A stretch of DNA of 64,000 nt from Oscillospiraceae bacterium (GTDB lineage: Bacteria; Bacillota; Clostridia; Oscillospirales; Acutalibacteraceae): contig SVPQ01000005.1 in NCBI GenBank assembly GCA_015065845.1, forward strand, positions 46,511-110,510, given 5' to 3'. Shown piece by piece: positions 25,164 to 34,138 of the stretch; position 1 is the first letter of the stretch, and each line of letters starts with the position of its first letter. The notes under the pieces are model-generated. The model was given only the letters and a program-made list of their open reading frames with translations, had not been told where the DNA came from and did no database searches. The position numbers and the translations under genes are program-made.

Positions 25164-26426
25164 ATGAATAAAATTAAAAATTTAAAGAAAAAGATTGAAA
25201 AACTTCCATTATATAGGGTGGGTTGGGTAATAATGTTGGTAGAATTTCTGGTGTGGGGAACCAACCTTGTTCTTTTTCTCGCTACTTCACCAGCATTGTT
25301 GTTTTTAGGAAATGCTAAATTGTTTCCGGTAGCGTCGGCATTGAGTTTTTTACTTTTAAAACAATATACAATAAGTAATTCGGTAGTGTTATTGATATTA
25401 TCGTTTTTGCCATTCGTATTAAAAATGATTTGCGCTATTGGTATAGCGAATAAGAAAAGGGTGTTTAGTATTGCTTGTGTAGTCTTATATCTTTTAGATT
25501 TTATAAGTTTTCTGATATATTGGGTTAATGGTGAACTTCGGTTAGATGAACTTTTGACTATGGAAATTTTAAGAATTGTGTGTTCTATATTTTTTATAGG
25601 AGCTGGAGTTAGTGCGTCTTTTATATCGGTTTACTTTCTTTTTTATAGTGAAGCAGTTCTTTCTAAAAGAGAAAAAAAGAAAGTGAAAATAATTACTTTT
25701 TCGTATTCCCTTGTACTTGTAGTAATAGGTGTAACTGTATTTGTTGGGGGTTACATAAAAGAAAATAAAGTGGCAGCAACACCAGATGAAATTAAACTTG
25801 TTAACAAGTGCTATGAGTACACAGAGAAATATTTGCAAAATGAATTACCAGATGACAAAGAAACGCTTGAAACAATGCAAAAGTATATAGAAGCTGTAAT
25901 TGAAACTGATGTTTTTAAAAATGCAGTTCATAAAAGCAAGTTTCACGAAAGACATATGAAAGCAAAGATTGATGAGGAATATTTTTATAAGGGTGCTGTT
26001 CCTGAAAAAAGTAACTATGCAAATGAATTGATGTACCTAAAAGGTAAGATTTTATTAAAACTTGATAAAAATGATGAGTATATCGACTATTATATAGATA
26101 CATATAAATATTTTACAACTTCATTTTCAGATAAATATTATTTTGAGTATTTATACAACGATAAAGAAAATTATAGCGAAGAAGATTGTGAAGTTATTAG
26201 AAAAGGGTGTATCAAGCTTTTAGAGAGTGACTTGCCTGACTATGAAAAGTGGGAATGTACAGGAGATTATAGCGTAATAAATCCCCAAAATACAACAAAA
26301 GAAAAAAGAATGGAAGAACGGGACAAATTAAGAGCCGAATATGTAGCTGGTTATACACCAGAAAAATTTTCGAAAGATTTGGATAAATACGAAACAATTG
26401 AAAGAAGTTTGTATATGCTACAATAA
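25164..26426 (+). CDS. membrane protein paralogue B next to the two-component system
   Basis: The 420-residue product is a tandem paralogue of the preceding protein with the same plan: about five membrane helices, then a helical soluble domain with conserved CYEYTEKYL, SNYANELMYLKGKILLKLDK and NYSEEDCEV segments, ending RSLYMLQ. Duplication is visible at protein level, while DNA similarity is limited, so it is not recent. AGGTGG lies before the ATG at 25164. It is last in the kinase operon and is followed by a strong bidirectional terminator. The function is unknown. Paired divergence suggests a hetero-oligomer or two signal specificities. Confidence 0.7.
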   Translation: MNKIKNLKKKIEKLPLYRVGWVIMLVEFLVWGTNLVLFLATSPALLFLGNAKLFPVASALSFLLLKQYTISNSVVLLILSFLPFVLKMICAIGIANKKRVFSIACVVLYLLDFISFLIYWVNGELRLDELLTMEILRIVCSIFFIGAGVSASFISVYFLFYSEAVLSKREKKKVKIITFSYSLVLVVIGVTVFVGGYIKENKVAATPDEIKLVNKCYEYTEKYLQNELPDDKETLETMQKYIEAVIETDVFKNAVHKSKFHERHMKAKIDEEYFYKGAVPEKSNYANELMYLKGKILLKLDKNDEYIDYYIDTYKYFTTSFSDKYYFEYLYNDKENYSEEDCEVIRKGCIKLLESDLPDYEKWECTGDYSVINPQNTTKEKRMEERDKLRAEYVAGYTPEKFSKDLDKYETIERSLYMLQ

Positions 26427-26427
26427 A

Positions 26428-26466
26428 ATTCACCCCGACAAGTTCGAGTGTCGGGGTGAATGTTTT
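26428..26466. terminator. bidirectional terminator
   Basis: A perfect 13-bp GC-rich stem (26428-26440 with 26449-26461) separates the convergent membrane-protein and alpha-galactosidase genes. Confidence 0.85.
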
Positions 26467-28612
26467 ATATTTCTTCAAACAAAATCAATTCAGAAATCAT
26501 AGGGGAATTCAAATTTATCAAAATTCCGTTGTTTATAGCAGAAAGACCGGAAGCATTAAAAGAAACTCTTTCATTATCCAGAGTGACTTTATAGGTTTTA
26601 TCTGCTCTCACACCTTTTGGTTTTATAACAATTGAATTACCATTGTTATTTTCAGTTGAAAATACAGTTATAGCACCTTTTGTTTTATCAGGTGTAGCAA
26701 TTTCTAAAACAGAAAAACCATTTTTATATGCTTCGTTAGTTTCAGGTGTATGGTGATAAATCAAGCAGTCAGGGAGCATTGGCCTTATAAAATCTTTGTA
26801 AATATCTGTACTGTGCTTTACAAATTCCATAAGATTTTTGCTGATTTCAGCGCCCATTGGAGCAATTACATTAAGTGACATATGGCCGAGCATTGTGTTT
26901 CTTAACTGTAAATCAAGTGAACCGTGCTCGTGGCAACCCATTCCTGCAAAAAGTCTGTCAACTCTTTCAGGCGGTAAGCACATTGTCATTCCATTTGTTA
27001 TGTAAATTGATTTTGGGGCTCTCTGACAATCTGAAACCCAGGTATGATTAAAATATTTCATCTGACCTAAATCGCAACGACCACCGCCACCTGCACAGTT
27101 TTCAAAAACTACTTCAGGGAATTTCTTTTTTAAATTCTCATACATTTTATATACTCTGTAAAAATGCTTTATAGTAAGGCACTCTTTTACACCGGTACCT
27201 GTGTCACGCATATTAAAATAATCGCAGTAAGAGGTGTTGTAGTCTACTCTTAATAAATCTAATTTATATTCAGTTATAACTCTCTCAAGTTCAGTTTCGC
27301 ACCAAGAAGCCGCCTCTTCATTTGTGAAATCTATAAATTGGTTAGTTTGCTCACCCAAAGTGTTTTTAGCACGCCATTCTGGTTTGTTTTTAAATTGTGG
27401 GCAATATTTACCGAGGGACTCAACATCCATCCAAAGACCAAATTTAAGCCCTTTCTCGTGGCAGTAGTCAACGACTTCTGTAATGCCATTCGGGTATAAA
27501 TCTTTGTTAGGAACATTAAGCCCGTTATAGTTGCCCCACTCTACTTGTTCACCTTTAGGGCATACCCAACCTGCGTCAATAATAAACACTTCACCGCCCA
27601 TTTTTTGGAATTGGTCAATGTAGTCTTTGCAGATTTCTACACCCATATCCAAGTGCTCTGCACCCATACCACAACCAATCAAAAGATTTACAGGATTTAT
27701 TTCAGGTGCATTTAAAACAGATTTTCTTATATGAGCGTGTAATTCATTAACTGCTGTGTCAAGGTCACCCCCGACTAACCCCATCTGGATTTCAGGTGAG
27801 TTGAAAGTTTCGTGTGGTGCAATTACATATAAAGGTTTATTACCTGTAATTTCTGCCTTGAATGAAAGGTGAGAGTCAGTGTTATTTTGACCATTCAAAT
27901 CAAAAGTAAAACGACAACCACCGCTATAACTGAACTGTGAAACCCAGATTTTTCCTGTAACATTGTTTCTTAAAAATATAACAGGCTGACGGAAACGGTC
28001 ACGATTAAAACGAGTGTCAATTGAAGTGGAAACTGCACTTAATTTATGCCAGTTGAAAAGTCCTTCTTCGCCCCACTTGTCACTATCAAAATAGCCTATA
28101 GAATAAATCTCGTCAGCGTTTATATTGTGAGAGAAAATCTTATCTCTGTCAAGAGTTTCAAGGCCACCGGAAATAAGGCTTAAGCGACTTAAATTTAAAC
28201 TGGTGTTACCTGTGTTTTCAATTTCCAAATATCTAGAAAATACATTTGTACCATCTAAAAGTGTGTGAATTTTTATTAAAACTGGTTTAATATTGCTTTT
28301 TAAAGTTAATATGCTTTCAATATTATCTTCTGTTTTTATAGTTTTAAAATCGACGAATTCCAAGTCATAATCTATACTTTGACCGTCAATTTCAATATTA
28401 AAAGCGTACGGTTCACAATAGTGGTTTTTATTAAGTCTTGTAGGGAAACTCATTAAAACATTTAAAGGGTAACCGGCACTATTGTAGCCCGATGACAATA
28501 ATGCACCATTATAAAAAGTTTCTTCATAAACTAAAGTACCGCTTCTGTAACAAATTACTTGATTGTTTTCATTTTTGTTTAATGAAATATCAAAAAAATC
28601 GTGGTTTGTCAT
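26465..28612 (-). CDS. GH36 alpha-galactosidase
   Basis: The enzyme removes alpha-1,6-galactose from raffinose-type sugars and galactomannan fragments. The 715-residue product has the GH36 order: an N-terminal beta-supersandwich, then a TIM barrel with FGLWMDVESLG, the nucleophile LLRVDYN (Asp457), FENCAGGGGRCDLG, and the acid/base WVSDCQRA (Asp528). A short C-terminal beta domain ends the protein. The start at 28612 follows AGGGGTG. It has no signal peptide, so it is cytoplasmic and depends on a transporter for substrate. It has its own strong SigA promoter, divergent from the aldo/keto reductase gene. Confidence 0.93.
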   Translation of the reverse strand: MTNHDFFDISLNKNENNQVICYRSGTLVYEETFYNGALLSSGYNSAGYPLNVLMSFPTRLNKNHYCEPYAFNIEIDGQSIDYDLEFVDFKTIKTEDNIESILTLKSNIKPVLIKIHTLLDGTNVFSRYLEIENTGNTSLNLSRLSLISGGLETLDRDKIFSHNINADEIYSIGYFDSDKWGEEGLFNWHKLSAVSTSIDTRFNRDRFRQPVIFLRNNVTGKIWVSQFSYSGGCRFTFDLNGQNNTDSHLSFKAEITGNKPLYVIAPHETFNSPEIQMGLVGGDLDTAVNELHAHIRKSVLNAPEINPVNLLIGCGMGAEHLDMGVEICKDYIDQFQKMGGEVFIIDAGWVCPKGEQVEWGNYNGLNVPNKDLYPNGITEVVDYCHEKGLKFGLWMDVESLGKYCPQFKNKPEWRAKNTLGEQTNQFIDFTNEEAASWCETELERVITEYKLDLLRVDYNTSYCDYFNMRDTGTGVKECLTIKHFYRVYKMYENLKKKFPEVVFENCAGGGGRCDLGQMKYFNHTWVSDCQRAPKSIYITNGMTMCLPPERVDRLFAGMGCHEHGSLDLQLRNTMLGHMSLNVIAPMGAEISKNLMEFVKHSTDIYKDFIRPMLPDCLIYHHTPETNEAYKNGFSVLEIATPDKTKGAITVFSTENNNGNSIVIKPKGVRADKTYKVTLDNERVSFNASGLSAINNGILINLNSPMISELILFEEI

Positions 28613-28635
28613 ATTATGCACCCCTAACAAATCTA

Positions 28636-28664
28636 ATTATAACAGACTCAATATTCTATTTCAA
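28636..28664 (-). promoter_or_regulatory. promoter of the GH36 gene
   Basis: On the minus strand, TTGAAA (28664-28659) and TATAAT (28641-28636) are spaced by 17 bp. Confidence 0.75.
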
Positions 28665-28671
28665 TCACTAA

Positions 28672-28700
28672 TTGACACTGACTTTTAAAAGTGTTATGAT
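28672..28700 (+). promoter_or_regulatory. promoter of the aldo/keto reductase-GH92 genes, with palindrome in the spacer
   Basis: TTGACA (28672-28677) and TATGAT (28695-28700) are spaced by 17 bp. The spacer contains the perfect 12-bp palindrome ACTTTTAAAAGT (28681-28692), which may be a repressor site. Confidence 0.7.
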
Positions 28701-28730
28701 TTTATCAGTTTTTTATAGGAGTGAATAACA

Positions 28731-29900
28731 ATGAATTACCGTAAAGACAAAAATGGCAATGACTTATCACTTTTAGGTTTCGGTTGTATGCGCTTTCAGA
28801 AAAAGATGGGCAGAATAAATATGGAACTCTGCGAAAAGCAGATTATGAACGCATACAACAATGGTGTTAACTATTTTGATACTGCATTTATTTATCCCGG
28901 TAGTGAGAGTGCAATAGGCGAAGTGTTTGAAAAAAATAATATAAGAGATAAAATAAATATTGCGACAAAATTACCGCCACAATTAATGGTGAATATTGAT
29001 GTTTTAGAAAAACTTTTTAAAGAACAACTTAAAAGACTCAGGACAGATTATATCGACTTTTATTTAATGCATATGATGAGCGATATAAAAGTCTGGGAGC
29101 GTCTTAAAAGCATTGGTATTGAAAAATGGATTGAAGATAAAAAGGCGAGTGGTGAGATAAGAAATATCGGATTTTCATTCCATGGTAATTCTGAAAAGTT
29201 CTGCGAAATTATTGACGCTTACCCTTGGGATATGTGTTTGATTCAATATAATTATATGGACGAACACACCCAGGCAGGAAGAAAAGGACTTTTACATGCT
29301 CACAGTAAAGGTATTCCTGTTATGATAATGGAGCCTCTTCGTGGTGGTAAACTTGTTAATAATTTGCCTGATGAAGCAAAAGAAATATTCAAAAAACACG
29401 AAGTTCAACACACTCCGGCACAATGGGCTTTTAAATGGCTTTTCAGTCAAGAGGAAGTTACAACAGTTCTTTCAGGAATGAATTCAGAAGAAATGGTTGC
29501 TGATAACATAAATACGGCATCTACAACAGAAATCAGGGAATTGACCGAAGCAGATGAAGCGATGCTAAGAAATGTAGTTAAGGCAATAAACCACAAAATG
29601 AAAGTAGGTTGCACAGGGTGTGGTTACTGTATGCCTTGCCCACAGAATATAAACATAAGTGGTACATTTTCTGCATATAACACACACTTTACTGGTAATA
29701 AGTTTTTAGGCTTTAAAGAGTATTTAAGGGCGACGGCTTTCGGGGGTAATGCTCCTGCTTCTGCTTGTATAAATTGTGGTAAATGTGAAAGTCATTGCCC
29801 ACAAGCAATTGAAATAAGAAAAGAATTGAAAAATGCAGTTAATACACTTGAAACACCAGTGTATAAAACTGCAAATAATATATTACAATATTTAAATTGA
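28731..29900 (+). CDS. aldo/keto reductase with C-terminal ferredoxin-like domain
   Basis: The 389-residue product has a TIM-barrel aldo/keto reductase (SLLGFGCMRF, YFDTAFIYPGSESAIGE with the catalytic Tyr, KLP, and YIDFYLMHMMSD with the catalytic His). It ends in two cysteine clusters, CTGCGYCMPC and CINCGKCESHC, that could hold [4Fe-4S] clusters. This iron-sulfur subfamily is common in anaerobes. Its natural substrates are mostly unknown, and electrons may come from ferredoxin instead of NADPH. GGAG precedes the ATG. The GH92 gene follows 18 bp later, so processing of sugars or glycosides is plausible. Confidence 0.9.
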   Translation: MNYRKDKNGNDLSLLGFGCMRFQKKMGRINMELCEKQIMNAYNNGVNYFDTAFIYPGSESAIGEVFEKNNIRDKINIATKLPPQLMVNIDVLEKLFKEQLKRLRTDYIDFYLMHMMSDIKVWERLKSIGIEKWIEDKKASGEIRNIGFSFHGNSEKFCEIIDAYPWDMCLIQYNYMDEHTQAGRKGLLHAHSKGIPVMIMEPLRGGKLVNNLPDEAKEIFKKHEVQHTPAQWAFKWLFSQEEVTTVLSGMNSEEMVADNINTASTTEIRELTEADEAMLRNVVKAINHKMKVGCTGCGYCMPCPQNINISGTFSAYNTHFTGNKFLGFKEYLRATAFGGNAPASACINCGKCESHCPQAIEIRKELKNAVNTLETPVYKTANNILQYLN

Positions 29901-29918
29901 TAAATTCAAGGTGATTTT

Positions 29919-32165
29919 ATGAATAAGGCAAAATATGTTGACACTTCAATAGGTACTGTTGCAGAAGAAGACAGCATTGAGGAATGTCACGGCGGTGGTA
30001 AAACATACCCAGGGGCATCAGTTTCAGGTGGTATGGTACAGCTTTCACCTGACACTGTTACAGGTGGTGACAATGGTAGCGGTTACAACTATTGTCATAA
30101 TACAATAGAAGGGTTCAGCTTTAACCATATGAGTGGTATTGGCTGGTATGGAGACTTAGGTAATCTTCAGATTATGCCGGTTACAGGTGAAACTGATTTA
30201 AGAAGTGGTAGTAATGAGCATGTAGAATTTAAAAATGGAACAAGAGGGTGGAAGTCGGAATTCTCCCACGATAGCGAAGTAACAGAAGCCGGTTACTATG
30301 CAGTAAAATTAGACCGTTATAATATTTTAGCAGAAGCAACCGCAAATGTTCATAGTGGTATGTTAAGGTTTACATATCCCCAAAACGAAAACGCAAGAAT
30401 TATAATGAATTTTTCTCGCAGAATCGGTGGTAAAGCGGATTTTGAAGAAATTAAAATAGTTAATGAAAATACTATTGAGGGAAAAATTATATGCACACCA
30501 AAGGGCGGTGGGTTCGGTCACGGTCATGGTAAGATATTTTATGATTTTTATTTCACCTGTGAATTGCCTCAAACACCTTTAAAAATGCAGTTTTTCTCAA
30601 ATGAAGAATTGCAAGATGAAAGTTTAACGGAATTCAGCCACGAAGATGTAGGCTTGATTCTTGATTATGGCAATTCTGTTACAGAACCGATAATTTTAAA
30701 ATGTGGTATTTCTTATACAAGTCTTGACGGTGCAAGAAAAAATCTTAAGGCGGAAATGACCGACTTTGATTTTGCTGCACAGAGAAAATGCGCTTCTGAT
30801 TTATGGAATGAAGTATTCAGTATAGTAGATGTTGAAGGTAGTAATGAAACAGATTTAAAGTTGTTTTATACGTGCCTTTATCACGTGCTTTTAGACCCTC
30901 GGGTTTCTGCTGATGTTGATGGAAAATTTTCTTTAAATGGCGAAAATATAAAGGATGACAGTTACATTCACCGCACAGTTTTCAGTGGTTGGGATGTTTA
31001 CAGAAGCGAGTTTCCTCTTCTTTCAATTATCCGTCCTGACATTGTAAATGATGAAGTGAATTCTCTTTTAAAAATTGCAGAGGTTAATAATTCATCTTTT
31101 CCTCGTTGGGAACTTTTAGGAATAAATGCAGGGTGTATGGTTGGTGACCCTGGAGCAATTGTTGTTGCTGACGCATACCTTAAAAATATCAGAAAATTTG
31201 ATGTTCAGAAGGCTTACGAAATAATTGTTGCTTCAACAAAAGGTGAAAAGGAATTATTCAATAAAGAATTCCACACAATAAGACCTGTGTGTGAACAATA
31301 TTTAAAAGATTCTTATGTTCCTGATGAATTAAGTGACACTTTGGAATATTTACTTGCAGATTACACAATGTATCTTTTCAGTAAAGAAAAAGGTGACGAA
31401 GAAAATGCAGAGTACTTTTTAAATCGTGCGAAAAGCTATAAAGATAATTATAATGAAAATCTCGGATTTTTAGCACCAAGAAAAGAAAATGGTGAATTTG
31501 TTTTCGAAGAAGATGAATATGATGATGACGGATGTGTTGAAAGCAATATTTTCCAGCAAACATGGTTTGTGCCTTATGATGTAAAAGGTCTTTTTGAGTT
31601 GTTCGGTTATGAAAGAGCACTCAATCTTTTAGAAAGATTTTTTGAGAAGGCGGATTTTGGCAGACTCTGGAATGATGATTATAACCATTCTAACGAACCT
31701 TGTCACAATATTACCCACTATTTTGACATTTTAGGACTTGCACATCGTACACAGTACTGGACAAGAAGAGTTCAGAAAGAGTCGTACAGAACAGGTGCTT
31801 ATGGCTTTTGCGGTAATGAGGATGTTGGTCAGCTTTCTGCGTGGTATGTGCTTTCAGCTTTAGGTTTTGCTCAGGTTTGCCCGGGCCACCAGGATTATTT
31901 TATTAACACACCTTTATTTAAAAAGGCTACTGTAAAATTGAATAAAGAGTATCACACTTGTGAAAATGGTGATACATTTACAGTGGAATGTGATAAAGAC
32001 CCATTAGAATATCCATATATAAGCAAAATGGAATTCAACGGAAATTTAATAAAAAGACCGTATTTGTCGTATTTTGAAATAACATCGGGAGGAACATTGA
32101 AATTTGAACTTTCAAAAGAGCCTGTAACAGATTATTTTGAAAAAGTTGATAAATCATTTTTATGA
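29919..32165 (+). CDS. GH92 alpha-mannosidase
   Basis: GH92 enzymes are calcium-dependent exo-alpha-mannosidases acting on N-glycan or yeast-mannan linkages. The 748-residue product opens with YVDTSIGTVAEED and PGASVSGGMVQLSPDT, family landmarks. Later it shows FSGWDVYRSEFPL, GCMVGDPGAIVVADAY, EPCHNITHYF and CGNEDVGQLSAWYVLSALGF, the last with catalytic and calcium-binding residues near the C-terminus. There is no signal peptide, so it is probably cytoplasmic, unlike many Bacteroides homologues. AAGGTGAT precedes the ATG. It is co-transcribed with the aldo/keto reductase and ends at a 15-bp terminator stem. Linkage specificity cannot be read from sequence. Confidence 0.92.
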   Translation: MNKAKYVDTSIGTVAEEDSIEECHGGGKTYPGASVSGGMVQLSPDTVTGGDNGSGYNYCHNTIEGFSFNHMSGIGWYGDLGNLQIMPVTGETDLRSGSNEHVEFKNGTRGWKSEFSHDSEVTEAGYYAVKLDRYNILAEATANVHSGMLRFTYPQNENARIIMNFSRRIGGKADFEEIKIVNENTIEGKIICTPKGGGFGHGHGKIFYDFYFTCELPQTPLKMQFFSNEELQDESLTEFSHEDVGLILDYGNSVTEPIILKCGISYTSLDGARKNLKAEMTDFDFAAQRKCASDLWNEVFSIVDVEGSNETDLKLFYTCLYHVLLDPRVSADVDGKFSLNGENIKDDSYIHRTVFSGWDVYRSEFPLLSIIRPDIVNDEVNSLLKIAEVNNSSFPRWELLGINAGCMVGDPGAIVVADAYLKNIRKFDVQKAYEIIVASTKGEKELFNKEFHTIRPVCEQYLKDSYVPDELSDTLEYLLADYTMYLFSKEKGDEENAEYFLNRAKSYKDNYNENLGFLAPRKENGEFVFEEDEYDDDGCVESNIFQQTWFVPYDVKGLFELFGYERALNLLERFFEKADFGRLWNDDYNHSNEPCHNITHYFDILGLAHRTQYWTRRVQKESYRTGAYGFCGNEDVGQLSAWYVLSALGFAQVCPGHQDYFINTPLFKKATVKLNKEYHTCENGDTFTVECDKDPLEYPYISKMEFNGNLIKRPYLSYFEITSGGTLKFELSKEPVTDYFEKVDKSFL

Positions 32166-32172
32166 TAAAATT

Positions 32173-32212
32173 AAAACATCTGCATTCGGTTGAATGCAGA
32201 TGTTTTTATATA
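32173..32212. terminator. bidirectional terminator
   Basis: A perfect 15-bp stem (32173-32187 with 32192-32206) is A-rich upstream and T-rich downstream. It serves the GH92 gene and the convergent anti-sigma-like gene. Confidence 0.85.
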
Positions 32213-32224
32213 TGTCAGTATTAT

Positions 32225-32911
32225 TTATGAATTTGAATGCTTAATTACTTCAAAATCCAGACTTGCATTTTCAATCAATTTATAAAGCTCTTTTGCTACC
32301 TCATTACATAACGTTTCTAACTCGCTTTTATCACCAGCAGTTTCAATATGAACTCTGTAGTTTCCAATTTCAAATTCACCATAGACAACTGCTATTCCGT
32401 TGCTTTTTATAATGTCATATCCTGTAGTTAAGGGAATGTTATTAATATAAGAAATACTTTCTTCGCCCTCAATTACAATGCACGAAGGGATATCTTTTCT
32501 ATTAACTTCTATATCAAAGCCGTCTATTGCTCCATCTAACATTATAAACTCATTACTACCTTCTTCAAAAGAAACATAAGCTTCAATATCGCACGTTTCG
32601 AATATAGCGCTTGCTTCAGTTTCGCTTAAATCTCTACGGTCAACTATTGAAATAGCAAGGTTGTAAAGGTAGAATTCACTTATTGTAGAAAAGTTTATTT
32701 CGTCTCCATTTTCTAAAGTTACTATAAGTGGTTGTTTTTTTGTTGAAATGCCAATTACAGAAACTATAACAATGCAAAAACAAGCTGCTAAGATACCCCA
32801 TTTTAACCATGCCTTTTCTACTTTCTTCTTTTTAGAAACGCCTTTATTTGCTTCTATTACTTTCTGCTCGTCTACTTCACCCAAAATATCAAAAAATTCT
32901 TCTTTTTTCAT
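32225..32911 (-). CDS. membrane anti-sigma-factor-like protein, partner of ECF sigma 1
   Basis: The 228-residue product has a cytoplasmic N-terminus of about 45 residues (MKKEEFFDILGEVDEQKVIEA), one membrane helix (about 48-68), and an extracellular C-terminal domain of about 150 residues. The ATG overlaps the stop of the sigma-factor gene, the classical arrangement of sigma/anti-sigma pairs. No zinc-binding HxxxCxxC motif is present, so it belongs to the non-ZAS type. Presumably it holds the sigma factor at the membrane until an extracellular cue releases it. The role is inferred from architecture and coupling, since I do not recognise the outer domain. Confidence 0.68.
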   Translation of the reverse strand: MKKEEFFDILGEVDEQKVIEANKGVSKKKKVEKAWLKWGILAACFCIVIVSVIGISTKKQPLIVTLENGDEINFSTISEFYLYNLAISIVDRRDLSETEASAIFETCDIEAYVSFEEGSNEFIMLDGAIDGFDIEVNRKDIPSCIVIEGEESISYINNIPLTTGYDIIKSNGIAVVYGEFEIGNYRVHIETAGDKSELETLCNEVAKELYKLIENASLDFEVIKHSNS

Positions 32912-33468
32912 AATTCAAAACCTCTTTCTGTAAGATAAACTTTTAGTTTGTTTCTTGTGCGATTTAATGTTACTGATACATTATTTTCAGTGATTTTAAA
33001 TCGTTTTGCAATATCAGTAACAGGCATTGCATACCAGTAACGGCATAGAAAAATATTACAGTTTTCCTGTGAAAGTGTATCGAGAAAATTATTTATTTCC
33101 TGAATAAGCAGGTGTTTGTTCAGTTCATTTTCTACGCTTTCGTTACCAGAAACACACTCAGATAACTCTTCTAGCACAAGACTTATTTCACCGCCACCTC
33201 GTTTGTCAGCATTATTATACCTGAATTTATCGAATGAAAGGCGTCGTGTGATTTTACCTAAATATGTCGATAAAATTTTAGGTTCGTGTGGGGGTATAGA
33301 ATTCCATGTGTGAAGATAAGTATCATTTACACATTCTTCTGCATCTTCATTACTGACTAAAATATTTTTAGCAATTGCTTTGCAATAGTTACCATATTTT
33401 AAAGCAGTTTCTTTTATTGCAACTTTGTTTCTTTGTAAATATAAATTTACTATGTCTTTATCTTCCAT
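32908..33468 (-). CDS. ECF-type RNA polymerase sigma factor 1
   Basis: The 186-residue product contains the sigma-2 region (KYGNYCKAIAKNILVSNEDAEECVNDTYLHTWNSIPP, with the core-binding DAEE/D motif) and sigma-4 (QENCNIFLCRYWYAMPVTDIAKRFKITENNVSVTLNRTRNKL). The start at 33468 follows AGGAGG. The ORF could extend to 33495, but that part overlaps the putative promoter. It is coupled to the downstream membrane protein. A second sigma/anti-sigma pair lies head-to-head 150 bp away. The physiological signal is unknown. Confidence 0.92.
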   Translation of the reverse strand: MEDKDIVNLYLQRNKVAIKETALKYGNYCKAIAKNILVSNEDAEECVNDTYLHTWNSIPPHEPKILSTYLGKITRRLSFDKFRYNNADKRGGGEISLVLEELSECVSGNESVENELNKHLLIQEINNFLDTLSQENCNIFLCRYWYAMPVTDIAKRFKITENNVSVTLNRTRNKLKVYLTERGFEL

Positions 33469-33490
33469 TTGAATCCTCCTTTCACCCTTA

Positions 33491-33518
33491 TACACGAAAT
33501 GAAACTTAAAATCTTACA
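33491..33518 (-). promoter_or_regulatory. candidate ECF-type autoregulated promoter
   Basis: On the minus strand, TGTAAG (33518-33513) and CGTGTA (33496-33491) are spaced by 16 bp, resembling TGAAAC-N16-CGTA promoters of Bacillus ECF factors. Transcription would start just before the AGGAGG of sigma 1, as expected for autoregulation. The plus-strand pair has TATAAT at 33591-33596 with a poor -35. Confidence 0.4.
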
Positions 33519-33649
33519 GAAAAAATTAAATTTAAAAAGATTATATCACAAAATGCCAGTAGCAACAATAAAACGAATTTAATTATATGTTATAATATTG
33601 TGTCACCATAAGCCATTGTAAGTCGTTTTATTAGTGAAAGGAGGAAGTT

Positions 33650-34138
33650 ATGAGTAAACGAGATCTCGAAACTGAATTTGAAGCTAAATATAACGAATAT
33701 GGCAATATGCTTTATAAAATAGCTTTTTTATATTTAGGTAATAAAAGCGATTGTGAAGATGTGTTGCAGGATGTATTTACTAAATATCTTACAGGTAAAT
33801 ATAAATTTAAAAATGCTGAACACGAAAAAGCGTGGTTTATAAGGGTGACACAAAATAAAAGTTTAGATTATCTTAAAAAGTCAGGTCGTAAAAGTGTGTG
33901 CTTGGATGATGTAGAAATAACCGATACATACAATTATGACGAAAGCGAACAAGATATAATTTCAAAAGTAATTGCGTTACCAGAGAAATATAAATCGGCT
34001 ATAATTCTTTATTACTACAATGATTATAGTGTAGAAGAAATATCTAAAATATTGAAAATTAGCAAATCTGCAGTAAAAAAGAGATTACAACGAGGCAGAG
34101 AAATATTAAAAATTGAATTGGAGGATTACGCAATATGA
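33650..34138 (+). CDS. ECF-type RNA polymerase sigma factor 2
   Basis: The 162-residue product has sigma-2 (YGNMLYKIAFLYLGNKSDCEDVLQDVFTKYL) with the DCED core motif, a short linker, and sigma-4 (LPEKYKSAIILYYYNDYSVEEISKILKISKSAVKKRLQRGREIL). It is shorter than sigma 1 and clearly a different subgroup. AGGAGG precedes the ATG. Its stop overlaps the start of the next gene by 4 bp (ATGA). It is transcribed divergently from sigma 1, and the two pairs share a 180-bp control region, so cross-regulation is possible. Confidence 0.93.
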   Translation: MSKRDLETEFEAKYNEYGNMLYKIAFLYLGNKSDCEDVLQDVFTKYLTGKYKFKNAEHEKAWFIRVTQNKSLDYLKKSGRKSVCLDDVEITDTYNYDESEQDIISKVIALPEKYKSAIILYYYNDYSVEEISKILKISKSAVKKRLQRGREILKIELEDYAI

